Positions 11,501 to 23,257 of a stretch of DNA of 42,500 nt are shown here, piece after piece (position 1 is the stretch's first letter; each line of letters begins with the position of its first letter). The position numbers were made by a program, and so were the translations under genes. The notes beneath the pieces are model-generated. The model did no database searches, was not told the DNA's origin, and saw only the letters and a program-made list of their open reading frames with translations. Origin of the DNA: Chrysomallon squamiferum (lineage: Eukaryota; Mollusca; Gastropoda; Neomphalida; Peltospiridae); contig CM022674.1 of NCBI GenBank assembly GCA_012295275.1, forward strand, positions 6,051,436-6,093,935, read 5' to 3'.

Positions 11501-13856
11501 TTTATTTATTAACACATCAAGATATTTTTATATATTAAAGATTAATTCCTATCAAGCATGTGATTTTAGGAACAATAAAAATAACAACAAAATTAATAAT
11601 AAAAAATATAAATGCTTTTAATGAATATTTAGATATTTTTATATTAAAGAATAATTTATAACAAGTATATAGTTTAACGGACAGCTATTTTTCTTTACCA
11701 AGAAGATAACAAAGTATAAATATTTTTGAACACTTTATGATAATTGAACATCATCATCAACAACGTTGCCACACCTTTACATCCTCATTGTTACTTTCCT
11801 CTTCCTTCTCTCCCTCCTTCAGTTTTTTCTTCTTCTTACTCTTGTCTCTGTCTTTCTTTCGTTCCACCTTCTCGGCCCTGTGAAACAAGCCTTTCTGTAG
11901 CAACCTGAAATAAACAAATAAACAAACAAATAAATAAGTAAATAAATAAACAAATAAATAAATAAACAAGCAAATAAATAAACAAATAAACAAACAAATA
12001 AAAAATAAATAAATATGTACGTACATACATACATACGTAAACAAATAAATAAAGTGGTTTTTGAAAAAAAATAACAATATAAGTGTCTATTTAATGTCAC
12101 CTGCACATAAAATTACTTTAAAAAAATATATATACAAATATACAATTACATGTAAAAATAAAAATAATACTGAAAATAAAAATAAAAATAATAAAGAAAC
12201 TTTTTTTTAAATGAATAATAAACAATAAAAAAAATGTGTGAACAATCTAAATACTAAAGATACTGACTGGTATCACATGAGAATTAAATAAAACCAATAA
12301 TAATAACTGTCCATGCACACACACACATTAAAACTTAAAAAATATATGCTGCAGTAAAGAATCACCTGTTACAGTATGCAACACAAGAAGACCGAGTGGT
12401 AAAAAGTGGATCTTTCTTCATCTTTGTGGAAGACCATTTAGATTCAAGCAGAGTGTCGATAGCTTTGTTTGCTGAAACAAAACAAGAAAATATAAAATAA
12501 TAATAATAATAATAACAATAACAATAATAATGACAACAGCAATGGTAATAATATATGAATAATCATAGCCGTAACCATAATTAGTGTAAAAAATAAAAAT
12601 AAAAATAAAAATAAAGAGATAATGACACAGAAAACTGAGGAATATTTTTGTTTTGTTTTAAATAAACACATTAATAAGAGCAAGGGATCTTTTGTCTGCC
12701 CCTCTGCAAAAACAACCAATAATGCACAGAAATATTCAGGTTTGTTTAAAAAAAAACAGGTAACAACTTAAACAAATATAACAATATTTTAATTCAAATA
12801 AATGATGAAAAAGAAAGAAATAAAAATAATAATTTACTAAATAAATAAATATATAAAATTAAATCAGTTAAAAACAAAGAAATAAGCAAATAAAAAAATT
12901 AAATATTAAAAAATAAAAAAATAAAGTAAAAAATAAATAAATACAAAACAAACTGACAAATAAAATACACAAAGAAATTAAATATGTAAAATAAATTTGT
13001 CAGTCATAATAAAATTATCGATTAACATATTTGGTCTCTGTGTGTGTGTCTGTCTGTCTGTCTGTCCATATTAATACACACCATAAAAGTACTGAACTTC
13101 CATGCCAACAAGCTTGCCCTGTCGCACAGGGCTGTTGAAACGTAGAAACTTGGCCACTGCATATTCTTCTTTTGTGGGCTTTTCTGGCTCCACCTGAAAA
13201 TAAGAAATATTAATACAAATTACAATGAAAATCCAAGAGTTTTAAAAAAAAAAACCTTGTAAAAATAATGCTTATTGCAGCTGCATAAAAGTAAAATAAC
13301 ATATTTAAATAGAAATACAAATACTTTTCAAATGAAAAGAACAAATTCACTGGGGTTTTCATTGTGATGCATCACAGCACAGTATTAATTGTTACATCTC
13401 AGGAATACAAGATGTTCACAATTCTCATGAGCAAGACATCTATCTGGTTGAAAAGATATTGCTGAACCATATTCTGTTCATGGAGAACATCATGATGGTA
13501 TATGTCCAAAATGTTTGGAACAGACTTGGCCAGTGATGGATATGTCTTTGTATGGGATTTCCAGAAAAAAATGAACAGGCATAGTGCTTTACACTAGTCA
13601 TCTTGTTCAGCTCGCATTTCACAAACAGTTGTCTAATGGATTGCATAGATCATAAGCAACTGTTTCATGGACTTGTGTCTATTACTAACAAAGTGCCTCA
13701 TGGACTTATTTCGGTAACTAACAATTCTCTCATGGACTTGTGCAGGTAACTAACAACTATCAGAGGCAAAGTCAGTAACTTGTTACTACAGCTTTACTTA
13801 CAGATTACTACAGATATTAATAATAATAACAAAGAAGAAATAAGAACAATAATAAA

Positions 13857-13897
<41 letters not shown>

Positions 13898-14457
13898 ACA
13901 CACACATTCATAAAATTAAAAATTAAATACAAAATCAGCAATTTCAGTCTACTGGTTATAAATCTGTGATCGAGTTTGCCTGTTCTGAAAGCAAGTAAGA
14001 CTACGTTTAGTAAGTTAGCAACACAACAATGTTGATAGATTTTACACTTACACTGTTACAGATATATTTATTTTTAAATTTAAGATATATTATTATTATT
14101 TAACTTCAAATTTCTGTGAAAACTCGTAACAATAGTAAATTGTTTATATAAGAAACTTTGTCCCACTCAAATCTCCCCTCCGGCCCACACAGAGAGATAT
14201 TTATCACTGAATAGTGAATTCGATAACTTCGTTTCTGACTTTCATCACTTTGCATCTGTCAAAAAAGCAGAAAATTTCGAAACTCTATACGAATTTACTT
14301 GCTATGATATAGAAGAAGACATCATTTATAACAGCATTATTTTACGTCTGCCATTTGACTGAAATGATGCCGTACATGTTAAAGGTCATGAACACAAAGA
14401 CTTCTTCACTAAACTTACCTCATCAACCTTTTTTCGAGATTTCTTTCTTTCGGCCAT
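8044..14457 (-). CDS. SEC62: SEC62, ER translocation protein (nine coding exons)
   Basis: Seen: exons, in coding order on the minus strand, are 14457-14419, 13193-13082, 12471-12366, 11904-11795, 11331-11237, 10677-10600, 10043-9983, 9323-9204 and 8438-8044. Phases agree and total 1116 nt, giving 371 aa (human SEC62 is 399). The N-terminus (MAERKKSRKKVDE) is basic. The cytosolic domain has KEEYAVAKFLRFN, LLESKW and LFTTR, then a Lys/Glu linker, HDDQRFVDGEE and YVWIYDPV. Two membrane segments lie near residues 193-213 and 221-251, followed by GKHHFWLLPNLTEDVGF and an acidic C-tail. Known: SEC62 works with SEC61 and SEC63 in post-translational import of short secretory proteins, and in mammals is an ER-phagy receptor. 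FEIV at residues 338-341 matches the position of the mammalian LC3-interacting motif. Least sure: the exon-4 donor (AAA|GTAACA), chosen because it is the only nearby one that keeps exon 5 in the Lys/Glu frame. The start has a strong match to the family. Confidence 0.95.
8137..8148 (-). other. SEC62: LC3-interacting (LIR) core FEIV in SEC62 C-tail
   Basis: The codons read F-E-I-V inside an acidic stretch (NGEFEIVEKDELEEE). This fits the [FWY]xx[LIV] rule and sits where human SEC62 has its FEMI LIR. By family knowledge it would bind ATG8/LC3 proteins during ER-phagy. The functional claim is an inference. Confidence 0.6.
8445..8516. repeat. (AAT)n microsatellite next to the SEC62 last-exon acceptor
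   Basis: About 24 units on the intron side of the exon-9 acceptor at 8439-8440. In the transcript this is (ATT)n and so forms the pyrimidine-rich side of the acceptor. Confidence 0.9.
11920..12052. repeat. (AAAT/CAAA)n tract in SEC62 intron 3
   Basis: Irregular AAATAAAC repeats beginning about 16 bp before the exon-4 acceptor. Confidence 0.85.
13666..13762. repeat. Tandem repeat, three units of 32-33 bp in SEC62 intron 1
   Basis: CATGGACTTGTG...TAACTAACAA starts at 13666, 13699 and 13731. Confidence 0.65.
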
Positions 14458-14762
14458 TACGTGGCTTTATAAACCAATAACAAAATATTGATACGCTTGC
14501 TTAATGTTCTGTTAAAGAAGTTAATAGCACAATTTCATCTACTACCAGTCAATTTCTACAAACGCCATTGTTGTTGTGAATGTCTGTTGCAGTATACCTA
14601 AGAGTTATCCCCCTGCTAATTGAATTAAACATTTTTGTGAATCGGATATATCGGACAAATAAAGGTGAATCGTTTAAACAAATATTTTCGCTTTCAGAAC
14701 AAATACACTTGCTCTCTTATCTACACCTTTTTAATTAAAAATTAAATATATGTGTGTATACA

Positions 14763-14813
14763 TGTATGTATGTATGTATGTATGTATGTATGTATGTATG
14801 TATGTATGTATGT
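14763..14813. repeat. (TATG)n microsatellite abutting the PHD-bearing TIR element
   Basis: About 13 GTAT units ending right at the element's left end. Confidence 0.9.
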
Positions 14814-14818
14814 AGGGT

Positions 14819-16118
14819 AAGTTGGGGGTAATTCTGGCCCCGGGGCATTTCTGGACCCAAAGGTATATTATTATAAAGGTATATAGTTCTGACCAGGCTT
14901 CTGGAACTTTGTTGATGTAAATACAGCCTTTCCTATCTCTCATTAGAACAAAGGATGTAGATCTCAGCCATTTGCACGTAGAGTTTAATGACAATGAAAG
15001 TGGTGAAAACAACAAAATTGTAAAAAAAAGTACATTTTGAGGTTTCAAAAGTGAGTGTTATTTTTTTAGTTCTATAGACATAAGGTTAGCGATAACTTTT
15101 AACAGGTAAACATAAAATATATTAATTAAGTTTCTTCAGCTGAACTTAATAATGGATTTTATGTTTACCTGGTAATAAGGCATGGAGTGTGTGTTTTATT
15201 TAACTCCATCACTTTTGGCAATTCTGCCCCCCCCCATGGATGGGGTAAATCTGGCCTCCATATGTGATGCTGAAATCAATAGTTTTGGCACTGATATAGT
15301 CCATTCTGTGTTTGATTTAAATTTTTTGTCTCAACTGAAAGTCCATGGTCTATCTGGTGGGGCACGTCGTCAAACTTCAAATAAAATCAAGAGGATGAGG
15401 TCTGCCGAGGCACTGACAGAAGAAGAAAGTATCAAGAGGTATGAAGAAGAGTTGGCAGAGAAAAAGAAGGAGGAGGAAGAAAGGGCAGAGACAGAGCAAA
15501 GGAGAGAAACGGGGGAACCCCCCCCAAAAACAGAAGAAGCTAACAAAGGAAAAACGGCAGCTCAATCTGAATGCTACAGCAGAACCAGTGGATGCAGTCA
15601 AAGAAAACGTTGGTGGTGACGAGCCTGAACTAGAAAACAGAGAAGTAGTAGATACACAAGAAAAATGTGAACTCTGTGGCAGAGTTGATGATGGAATGAA
15701 TTCTGACGAGTTCATAGGATGTGATGGGTGCCCAAATTGGTATTGTCTTGATCCTTGCGCAAACCTCGAAATCCCAGCTGGTGCAGACTTAAAAGATATT
15801 GTATTCTTGTGTGATATTTGTCAAGGGAGTTTAGTTTATTGAAGTATTATGATAAGGAACAAATTATTATTAGTAGCAGACAATGATAGCATAGCAATAA
15901 ACAGTACAACAAATTTGAAGACCAAAATACGTCATGAATGTGGGGGCCAGATTTACCCCAAATCGTTCAAAAGAATAAACACTACGCATATAGCGTTTGT
16001 GTATACTGAAGGAGAAATGCATATACTATACATTATTCACTACATATTGTTGTTTCCTTTTGTCTGTAAGACTGCAGGTGGGGTTGAATGGAAAAGGGGG
16101 CCAGAATTACCCCACCTT
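14819..16118 (+). mobile_element. TIR element with PHD-like finger remnant (pogo-type, non-autonomous)
   Basis: Seen: inverted terminal blocks AAGTTGGGGGTAATTCTGG at 14819 and the complement at 16096-16118. A second inverted pair lies inside (15242-15256 and 15943-15959, GGGGTAAATCTGGCC type). The left end abuts a (TATG)n tract and the right end abuts (GT)n. The coding remnant is the C-terminal part of a transposase-like protein (Lys/Glu-rich coiled stretch plus a zinc finger). No DDE domain is present. Assignment to a pogo/Tigger-like group with C-terminal PHD is family knowledge applied by eye. Confidence 0.7.
15182..15842 (+). pseudogene. Transposase C-terminal remnant with PHD-like zinc finger (frameshifted)
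   Basis: Two overlapping frames hold one protein. Frame one (15182-15619) has ARRQTSNKIKRMRSAEALTE and the charged KRYEEELAEKKKEEEERAE stretch. Frame two, open to 15842, continues with TQEKCELCG, EFIGCDGCPNWYC and FLCDICQGSLVY. The switch fits an indel at the run of eight C at 15518-15525. The finger has CxxC, CxxC, WYCLDPC and CxxC, so the His of a standard C4HC3 PHD is replaced by Cys. In intact relatives such a finger follows the DDE domain and reads histone tails; here the element is dead. Confidence 0.65.
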
Positions 16119-16248
16119 GTGTGTGTGTGTGTGTGTGTATTCTAAAACAACACACGTTATATATCACACATTAAAACAGACATCAATGGCCTTTTGCAGC
16201 ATAAAAATGTCAGACCATATATTTCATTATTTCGTTGTATATGTATAT

Positions 16249-16300
<52 letters not shown>
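16118..16300. repeat. (GT)n microsatellites abutting the element's right end
   Basis: GT at 16118-16139 starts inside the expected TIR tip, and a longer GT tract lies at 16248-16300. Confidence 0.9.
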
Positions 16301-16303
<3 letters not shown>

Positions 16304-16783
16304 GTATCTTTGTGTCTGCCATATACAAATCTATCTGCCAATGTAAATACATACATATTTGTGTACGTTTATACACTGGGAATCTATCTACATACACTTA
16401 TATTCACAACCCCCCCCACACCGAAACTAACATTCCTTGTTAAATGTCATAATTATTTTATGTGCGCTTGCCTGTATGTATAAAATGTTTGTACGTGTGA
16501 GTACATGCGTTTACGTGACTTTAAACCAGAATTCAAATTTACATCATTTTAATATCTGTTTTTCGCACCATATGGAAATAATTAAAACGGGATACAAAAA
16601 TTAGAAAGAGGTGATACGGGCTTAAAAAAAAAAAAAGGAATGACAGAGAAAAGAACAAAAGATACACCTGCTTGTTGCATTGAATTAATTATCAACCGAC
16701 ATAAACAGTATGGAGTCTTTTTTTTTTTTTTTTTATTATTCCACTAAACCGCTCGAGAATATATTTAGAAGATAAAACGTTAC
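16143..16783. other. Spacer between element and candidate exon; nothing recognised
   Basis: Simple repeats, a short C run near 16412 and poly-T at about 16719-16734. No coding signal. Confidence 0.5.
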
Positions 16784-16837
16784 CTCCTTTTCAGTGACGG
16801 CTCTTATTTCCGACAGATCAAAATTATCATCAGACAT
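16784..16837 (-). CDS. Candidate alternative first coding exon (MSDDNFDLSEIRAVTEKE)
   Basis: Seen: an ATG exon of 18 codons with an in-frame TAA two codons upstream. It ends in GAG followed by the donor GTAACG, in phase 0. The next suitable minus-strand acceptor that I recognise is SEC62 exon 2 (13193), which also starts in phase 0, so splicing would give an acidic N-terminus joined to VEPEKPTKEEYAVAK. SEC62 exon 1 (MAERKKSRKKVDE) also ends in GAG|GT. Inference: it is an alternative SEC62 first exon. It could instead start an unrelated transcript, or be chance. No protein match was recognised for the 18 residues. Confidence 0.35.
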
Positions 16838-17235
16838 TGATTAGGGTTGGGGTGTTAACAATACTCCTCGATCGGTTTTTGATTATCTAAAGTGTTATTA
16901 TTAATGTTTTTTTAAACACCAACACATTGATTACAACATATCCTCATTGTCAGTGTAAAAGGTAACAGCTTGTTCTAGCTATAATTCTGCCCCGATCGAC
17001 CCAGTGTTTAACTGGTTCAGAAGAATATTAGAAACATTAATAACAGACCCGTTTTCGCATGTAGTGATAATACTGATGTTATCTGGGAAGATAACTCCAT
17101 TTTCCGCACAACTGTATTTATTTAATTTTATTTAATTTAATTTAATTTTTTTTTTTTGAGAAAATGCTCGAAACTGAACCTAATTGAACCTGACCAACAA
17201 TTCATTACCCAAACAAGTCAAGAAAAAAAAAATAA

Positions 17236-17249
17236 TAATAATAATGATG

Positions 17250-17290
<41 letters not shown>
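17236..17290. repeat. (AAT)n microsatellite
   Basis: About 17 AAT units between the two candidate first exons. The surrounding 16838-18409 is AT-rich and shows no other coding signal. Confidence 0.85.
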
Positions 17291-18409
17291 CAAACAAATA
17301 ATAATAATAAACAAGATATAAATTATTGCTTACAACTGATATCTGACAACCCATCTGCATTGTTTATTTTTTATTTTTATTTTTTTCAATTATTATTATT
17401 TTTTTCTTCAGTTTTTGTTTCTTTTTGTTCTGTGCTGTTTTGTTTAGGTTCTTTCAGTGCTGTTATCGTTTTACATATTTATACAGTTTCTCGCAGAACA
17501 CAACAGAGATGGACGAAATTACTACAGAATCTCTCACCTTATTCTTTTATTTACACTTTCATACATATTAACTGACATCTGTTCAAGCATTCCGTTGTTT
17601 GTGGTCGCTGACAGTAGTTTTATAGTGGGTCCCTAATCATATGGTGATACTAAGGTATATAATTAAAGGTCGCTGGAAAATATAAGAAAAGGCTATATAG
17701 TTATGTATTGTTTATTATTTACACCTTTAGCCCTAGGCTGTAATTAATAAACTATTTATTTATTTTTTGTTGCAAGCTGTGCATTTTGCGATCAGATCTT
17801 AGAAATATTTTTTAGGTCAGGGTAATTAATAAACAGCAAGAACAACAAAACAACTACAACCATTTCGACAACAACCACAATAGAAACAGCTACTACCACC
17901 ACAACAATAATGATGATGATGACGATACTGATGCTGACGTAGATGACGTGTTTCGTCGGACCGTCTTGTACAATATTATGAAATTTAAACATAAGGAATA
18001 TAAAATAGTTATTATATTGAATGTAAGGAATAATAAAAAAGGACATTATTTATACAAAAGTTATGAGGATTTAAAAAAAAATAGTTATGATATTTAACGT
18101 AAAGAATAAAAAAAAGTTATGACATGTCCAAAAACAACCAATCTCCCCAACCCCCCCCAAAAAAATAACAAACAAACAACAAAAACAACAACCAACAACA
18201 AAAACAACAACAACAACAAAAAAAAAAACCCCACACAAATAAACTTTTGAAACAGTTAACATAATCACACAAAATATTTTTGATCGCATACTAAATTAAC
18301 TTAAGATCATTTAAGACATTTAACAAACATTTTGACATAAAAATTAATATATATATATATTTATTTTCTTCTTATTCAAGACATTTAAGAGATTAAATAC
18401 GAAACTAAC

Positions 18410-18466
18410 CTCCCATTCGTATTTCTCCTCCTCCGTTCTCTCTTTCCTACTTAAAATGGATCCCAT
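18410..18466 (-). CDS. Candidate alternative first coding exon with MGSILS start
   Basis: Seen: an ATG exon of 19 codons, MGSILSRKERTEEEKYEWE, with an in-frame TAA six codons upstream. The donor is GAG|GTTAGT, phase 0. Gly2 and Ser6 fit the N-myristoylation pattern MGxxxS, and the following residues are charged. Like the exon at 16784-16837 it is phase-compatible with SEC62 exon 2, and no other recognisable minus-strand exon lies between. Inference: a SEC62 isoform with a lipidated N-terminus, or the first exon of an unannotated gene. The protein sequence was not recognised. Confidence 0.35.
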
Positions 18467-19204
18467 GAATTTTAAAAACAATTAGACAAACAAAATGAAG
18501 TTTCAAGTAGCTGTTAATAGCAAAATAGTAATAAGGAAACACAAGAAAAAAAAAATATCAGCTCGGGAGTAGTCTAAAATGCGGAAGAAAGATAAACAAT
18601 TTTGAAGCCCGCTGCGTTTTAAAACATTAAATTCTGAAAGCACACTGATATCAGTGATTATTATAATTTTTTTTTAAAATTTACATATATAACACAGATT
18701 AACCTATAATTATTATATAAATAAGAGCAGATAAGTTTTATACCACTGGCTGTGACAGGTCAAACCTTTCTTTTTGACTGTTTTATTAATGTTAGATACT
18801 ATTTATTAACACCCGATGTATTAGAATGTATAATGTACGTTTTACACTTAGCAAAATATGTTTTTTAATGTGGACCTTTCCATAAACATGAAAACAGTTT
18901 ATTAATAATTGGTTTGAGTCGAAACAAGAAACAGTTCATTTAATGAACTGAAGAATTTTAATTTTTATCCTGTCGCATCTTAAACACACAGAGAAACAAA
19001 GGAACGCGCACATACTCACGCACACATACACGCACATATAATATGTAATACATACATACATGTATACACGTACACATACAAACGTATCTGCATATATGCA
19101 CTCACATCGACAGGTATTCTTTTACATACTCACACACAAAAACAGACACATACATACAAACTTACAGACATACATAGATATGTACACATACACAAACATA
19201 CACA
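18467..19204. other. Intergenic, nothing recognised
   Basis: AT-rich sequence with CA/ACAT repeats toward 19000-19204. No exon or element is supported. Confidence 0.5.
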
Positions 19205-19350
<146 letters not shown>

Positions 19351-19814
19351 CATACACAACACACGCACACACACACGCACATCTACTCAAACACAAACAT
19401 TAATTTACGTGCAGAAATCAAACTTCAGTGTTTCTTCGTTTCGCACACCAAAGTCTTCACACGCTGAGTTGAACTGTTTCGCAGCTCTGCGCCAGGTTTT
19501 TTTTAATATTTCGTCGTAATCTGTTAATCAGCTGCATTAACAGCTGTCACATCCCTCGATCATTAACAGCTAGTTCTCCAGGCTCACAGTTCGCGGTGTG
19601 CACAGTCACTCGATTCACGTTACAGTCTTCTGTTCAATCGTTTAATCACCACAGTGTAAGTTGTTGAACGAATTAAAAAACTTTGCTTGGTGTTTCAGTC
19701 GTCGTTTTTGTTATGATGGCGATGATGCTGTAGTAAGTTCCACTATAATTACTGCCAACTCTGTAACAATACCATCTACTATCACTGCTGCTACTACCAC
19801 CTACATCGCCTCTG

Positions 19815-20110
19815 TCTCAACAACAACAACAACAACAACAACCGTTATCACCACTACAACAACTACTACTACTCTGACTATTCCTATTATTCTTACTCCT
19901 ACACCTACTACTACTACTACTATTACTAGTATTACCACTACTACTACAACAACAACAACAACAACCACTGCTACTATTACTTCTCCTATTATTATTACAA
20001 CATCAAATACATCCGCTGTTCTTACCATGCCTCTCCCCCTCCTCTTCTTCTTCATCCTCCCCCCTGCTCCTTCTATTACTGCTGCTGCTGCTGCTACTAC
20101 TACTACTACA
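19815..20110. repeat. Cryptic triplet tract (ACA/ACT/ATT)n
   Basis: A degenerate NNY-type triplet run that stays open in several frames. Its translations (Thr/Ile-rich) are artefacts of the repeat. Similar tracts lie at about 22270-22500, 23050-23230 and 26110-26520. Confidence 0.7.
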
Positions 20111-20295
20111 TCAGTGACACCGTAAACACAACTGTCGCCTCTATCAATACCGCGTGGACACAGAGTGGAGTCTGTATACAGCGGAAGCTGAGTAAATGAA
20201 ACAAATTAAAGATAACACAGTCATTGATTATTTTAACTTCGTTCGGAAACAGGTTGCACATTTTAATCACCAAATTATTGCGGAATATACCGTAT

Positions 20296-20407
20296 GTATC
20301 AAAATCGATTTTTGTTTTTAAATTTACAGCGCCTATTTTTACAGTGTACGTAGGTATGTAGATCGAATAAGGCATTATCAAAATCGATATATTTTTTTTT
20401 TTCACCG

Positions 20408-20438
<31 letters not shown>

Positions 20439-20470
20439 CAGCGCATATATTATTTATGTATGTATCCGGT
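20296..20470. repeat. Tandem duplication, period about 80 bp
   Basis: TATCAAAATCGAT followed by TTTAAATTTACAGCGC and TATGTATG occurs twice, from about 20297 and 20377. The second copy has expanded poly-T tracts. Confidence 0.6.
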
Positions 20471-20835
20471 ATCGGTTTTGTTTATTTAGAGATAATTTTA
20501 ATGAATTTTTTAAAATTTATTTATCTTTCATCATCATCATCATCATCATCATCAATGTCTTCATCAGTATTCTTACAAACATTATTGTAATGATGATGAT
20601 CATCATTATTATTTATTACTTTTATCATCATAATAATTTATTGTTATCTTCTTTATTACCATGAATACATACAGTTATACATATAAACAAAACAGCAAAG
20701 TGTAAGTTACACATCAAAGATAAATATTTAAAATCTCATTCCGAAAATTGCTTAACGAATGAATAGGACATCATGCACGCGCGCTCTCATACACACGCAC
20801 ACGCACCAACACACACACAAAGACAAACAGACATG

Positions 20836-20955
20836 CACGCACACATACACAAGTATACATACACACAAACTATCCATATACATACATACATGCACTCACA
20901 CATACACAAGTATACATACACACAAACTACACATATACATACATACATGCACGCA
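20836..20955. repeat. Tandem duplication of 57 bp within a CA-rich tract
   Basis: ACACAAGTATACATACACAC and the following CATATACATACATACATGCA recur with a 57-bp period. A pure (CA)n follows to about 20995. Confidence 0.65.
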
Positions 20956-20962
20956 CACATAG

Positions 20963-20999
<37 letters not shown>

Positions 21000-21667
21000 T
21001 AACACACCCTAATTAAAAAAAGAACGTAAGCACGATGCAAAGTATTCAGTTTAAAAGTGTTCGGCAATATTCGGATAACTGCGACAAAGTTCGCCATGGA
21101 AACTGTTACTTAAAATAATCTACCCAGTCACGAGATACGATAATCTAATACTACCCCCCCCTCCCCAGACTACACAGATTTTTTTTTTTTCAATGTCTTG
21201 TCTGTCAATAGATTTATTCGTGACAGTAATATGATATTGATAGTGTCAGAAAACTAGTAAAAAAAAAAATATTAAAAAAAACAACAACAAAAAAAACCAC
21301 GAACGAAAAACTACAAACACTAAACAATGGACGACAACAACAATTAAACAACAAAGGCTCTTTATTCTTATCAATTATCCATTACTTTTCTGCAAAAAAC
21401 TGAAACAACAAAACAAACATTAGAAATTGAAACGAAACAAAAGAAACCAAATATGCAGTTTTGTAATATAATGTGTGTGCATCTGTTAGTCTGTCCGTTT
21501 GTGTCCGTACCTGAATGTATTCATTATTAATTACACGTGTGAATGTACGTGTGATTGATTACACACATGTATTTTATGCAGTCATATGTGTATACATTAT
21601 CTACGCAGACACACACAAACACACGCACACATACAAAATGTTTTTATCCAATATGTTTATATCCCCT

Positions 21668-21670
<3 letters not shown>

Positions 21671-21704
<34 letters not shown>
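21671..21704. repeat. (AT)n microsatellite
   Basis: Uninterrupted AT tract of about 17 units. Confidence 0.9.
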
Positions 21705-21707
<3 letters not shown>

Positions 21708-21769
21708 ATAAACGCATCTATTATTATATTAAAATTAACTATTACAAAAATCGCTCTCGTGGCAAATAT

Positions 21770-21991
21770 GTTTTGTTACTTCAATACACTCATTCATTTG
21801 TTCGAGGGCGTTACTCATCTGATTCAACCAAACATCGGCGAAGCGCGCAATTCCCAATATGCACTAGCTGGGAGCAGACGAAACTGCCTTCGTTTTTGTG
21901 TACCTTTCATTCAGACTTCCTTTCAAAACTTGATACTTGTAACGCCAAACGCGACGAAGTTGTGAGAGAGAGAAAAAAAACACATCGTAAG
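21770..21991 (+). other. Possible noncoding first exon of the transporter gene
   Basis: A CpG-richer patch in AT-rich surroundings ends in the strong donor TAAG|GTAAGA (21991/21992). The transporter needs at least one upstream exon because its start-codon exon begins at an acceptor. Assignment to that gene is an inference. Confidence 0.25.
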
Positions 21992-22226
21992 GTAAGACGA
22001 TAATGTTGACCTTTTTGTTTTTGTTACTTTTACTACGATTATAGATTATGCTGAATTTAAATCTTCTCTTTTTGGCTGTGACTGTATATGACATTATCTT
22101 GGATCTAAGGAAGTAGCCAAGGTTAGTAATGAAATGTCATCAAGTTATTTTCTATATTTAGCAATGTGGATTAAACAGGTACAACGAAACCGGTTAAATA
22201 CAGTTCTTACTCAGCGTATAATTTAA

Positions 22227-22270
<44 letters not shown>

Positions 22271-22509
22271 CTATGCTACTGCTATTACTACTACTGCTGT
22301 TACTATTATTATACTATTATACGTTTTTTACTATAACTACTACAACTGCTATTTTTACTAGTATTACTACTACTGCTATTACTACTACAGCTATTACTAT
22401 TATTACTGTTACGTTTTTTACTACTAACTACAACTGCTATTTTTACTAGTATTACTACTATTACTATTACTACTACTACTAATACTATGATTACTATTAC
22501 GTCTGTCTG

Positions 22510-22541
<32 letters not shown>

Positions 22542-22562
22542 TGTATGTATGTATGTATATAT
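22227..22562. repeat. (AT)n, degenerate (TAC)n and (TATG)n cluster
   Basis: Pure AT to about 22269, then TACTAC/GCTATT-type triplets with an internal direct repeat (TTACTATAACTAC and CTACTAACTAC lines), then about 13 TATG units from 22508. Confidence 0.8.
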
Positions 22563-23224
22563 GTAAGTGTCAAACTCTCTGTCCCTATGCCATTCTATCA
22601 TTATCTTCGTATGTATGTATGTACGCATAGATGGATGGATGGACCGTAACATATGTTTGAAATTGTACCAAAACTTTCTACAGACTTCATTTAGATACCG
22701 TTTTGTTTCTCTGACTGTTCGTTGTATTTTCCTTCCTGTTTACACGAGGACCCACGCGTCTGAATAGACGTATTTTTGTAAAACAAGTATTTAAAATGAG
22801 AGCGTGTTTAAATAATTCTGCACAGATACGGTACTGTTGCATCTATCGTCTCTGTTTGCTTTTTCGACTTGAGTTTTACAAAGAAAAGCACAAACATAAC
22901 GTTTGTAAATTTTCGCGGAAAAGATAAATAGAAGCCAGAGAGTTTGTGTTTTTATTTTTTATTTTTTATTTTTTTTATGTGCTATTTTCTGTTTGTTTGT
23001 ATGTCTGTTTGTCGGTCTATCTATCTGTCTGTTCTGTTACGGTTACTATTGTTATTACATGCACTGCTACAAAAACTACCTGTTAACCAACTCCAACTAC
23101 TTCAAAAACAACCACTAATACAACATCAAGTACTACTATTACTACTACTACTACTACAAAAACGACGACTACTACCACTACTTGAGCTACCATTGTTACT
23201 ATTAGTACTATTATTACTACAGTT

Positions 23225-23225
23225 A

Positions 23226-23257
<32 letters not shown>

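Noticed and set aside
13440-13646. Minus-strand 68-codon frame in SEC62 intron 1
   Set aside because: No motif, no splice support, and it ends beside a tandem repeat. Possibly an old transposon scrap but not recognisable.
14117-14363. Plus-strand frame of about 80 codons without ATG (HTERYLSLNSEFDNFVSDFH and onward) in SEC62 intron 1
   Set aside because: It looks protein-like, but has no start, no splice sites and no recognised family. It could be an old fragment; support is insufficient.
19661-20125. Long Thr/Ile-rich frame and Val-rich antisense frame
   Set aside because: Cryptic triplet repeat; open in several frames at once.
20758-21012. His/Thr-rich frames that resemble repetitive peptides
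   Set aside because: CA-rich tandem duplication.
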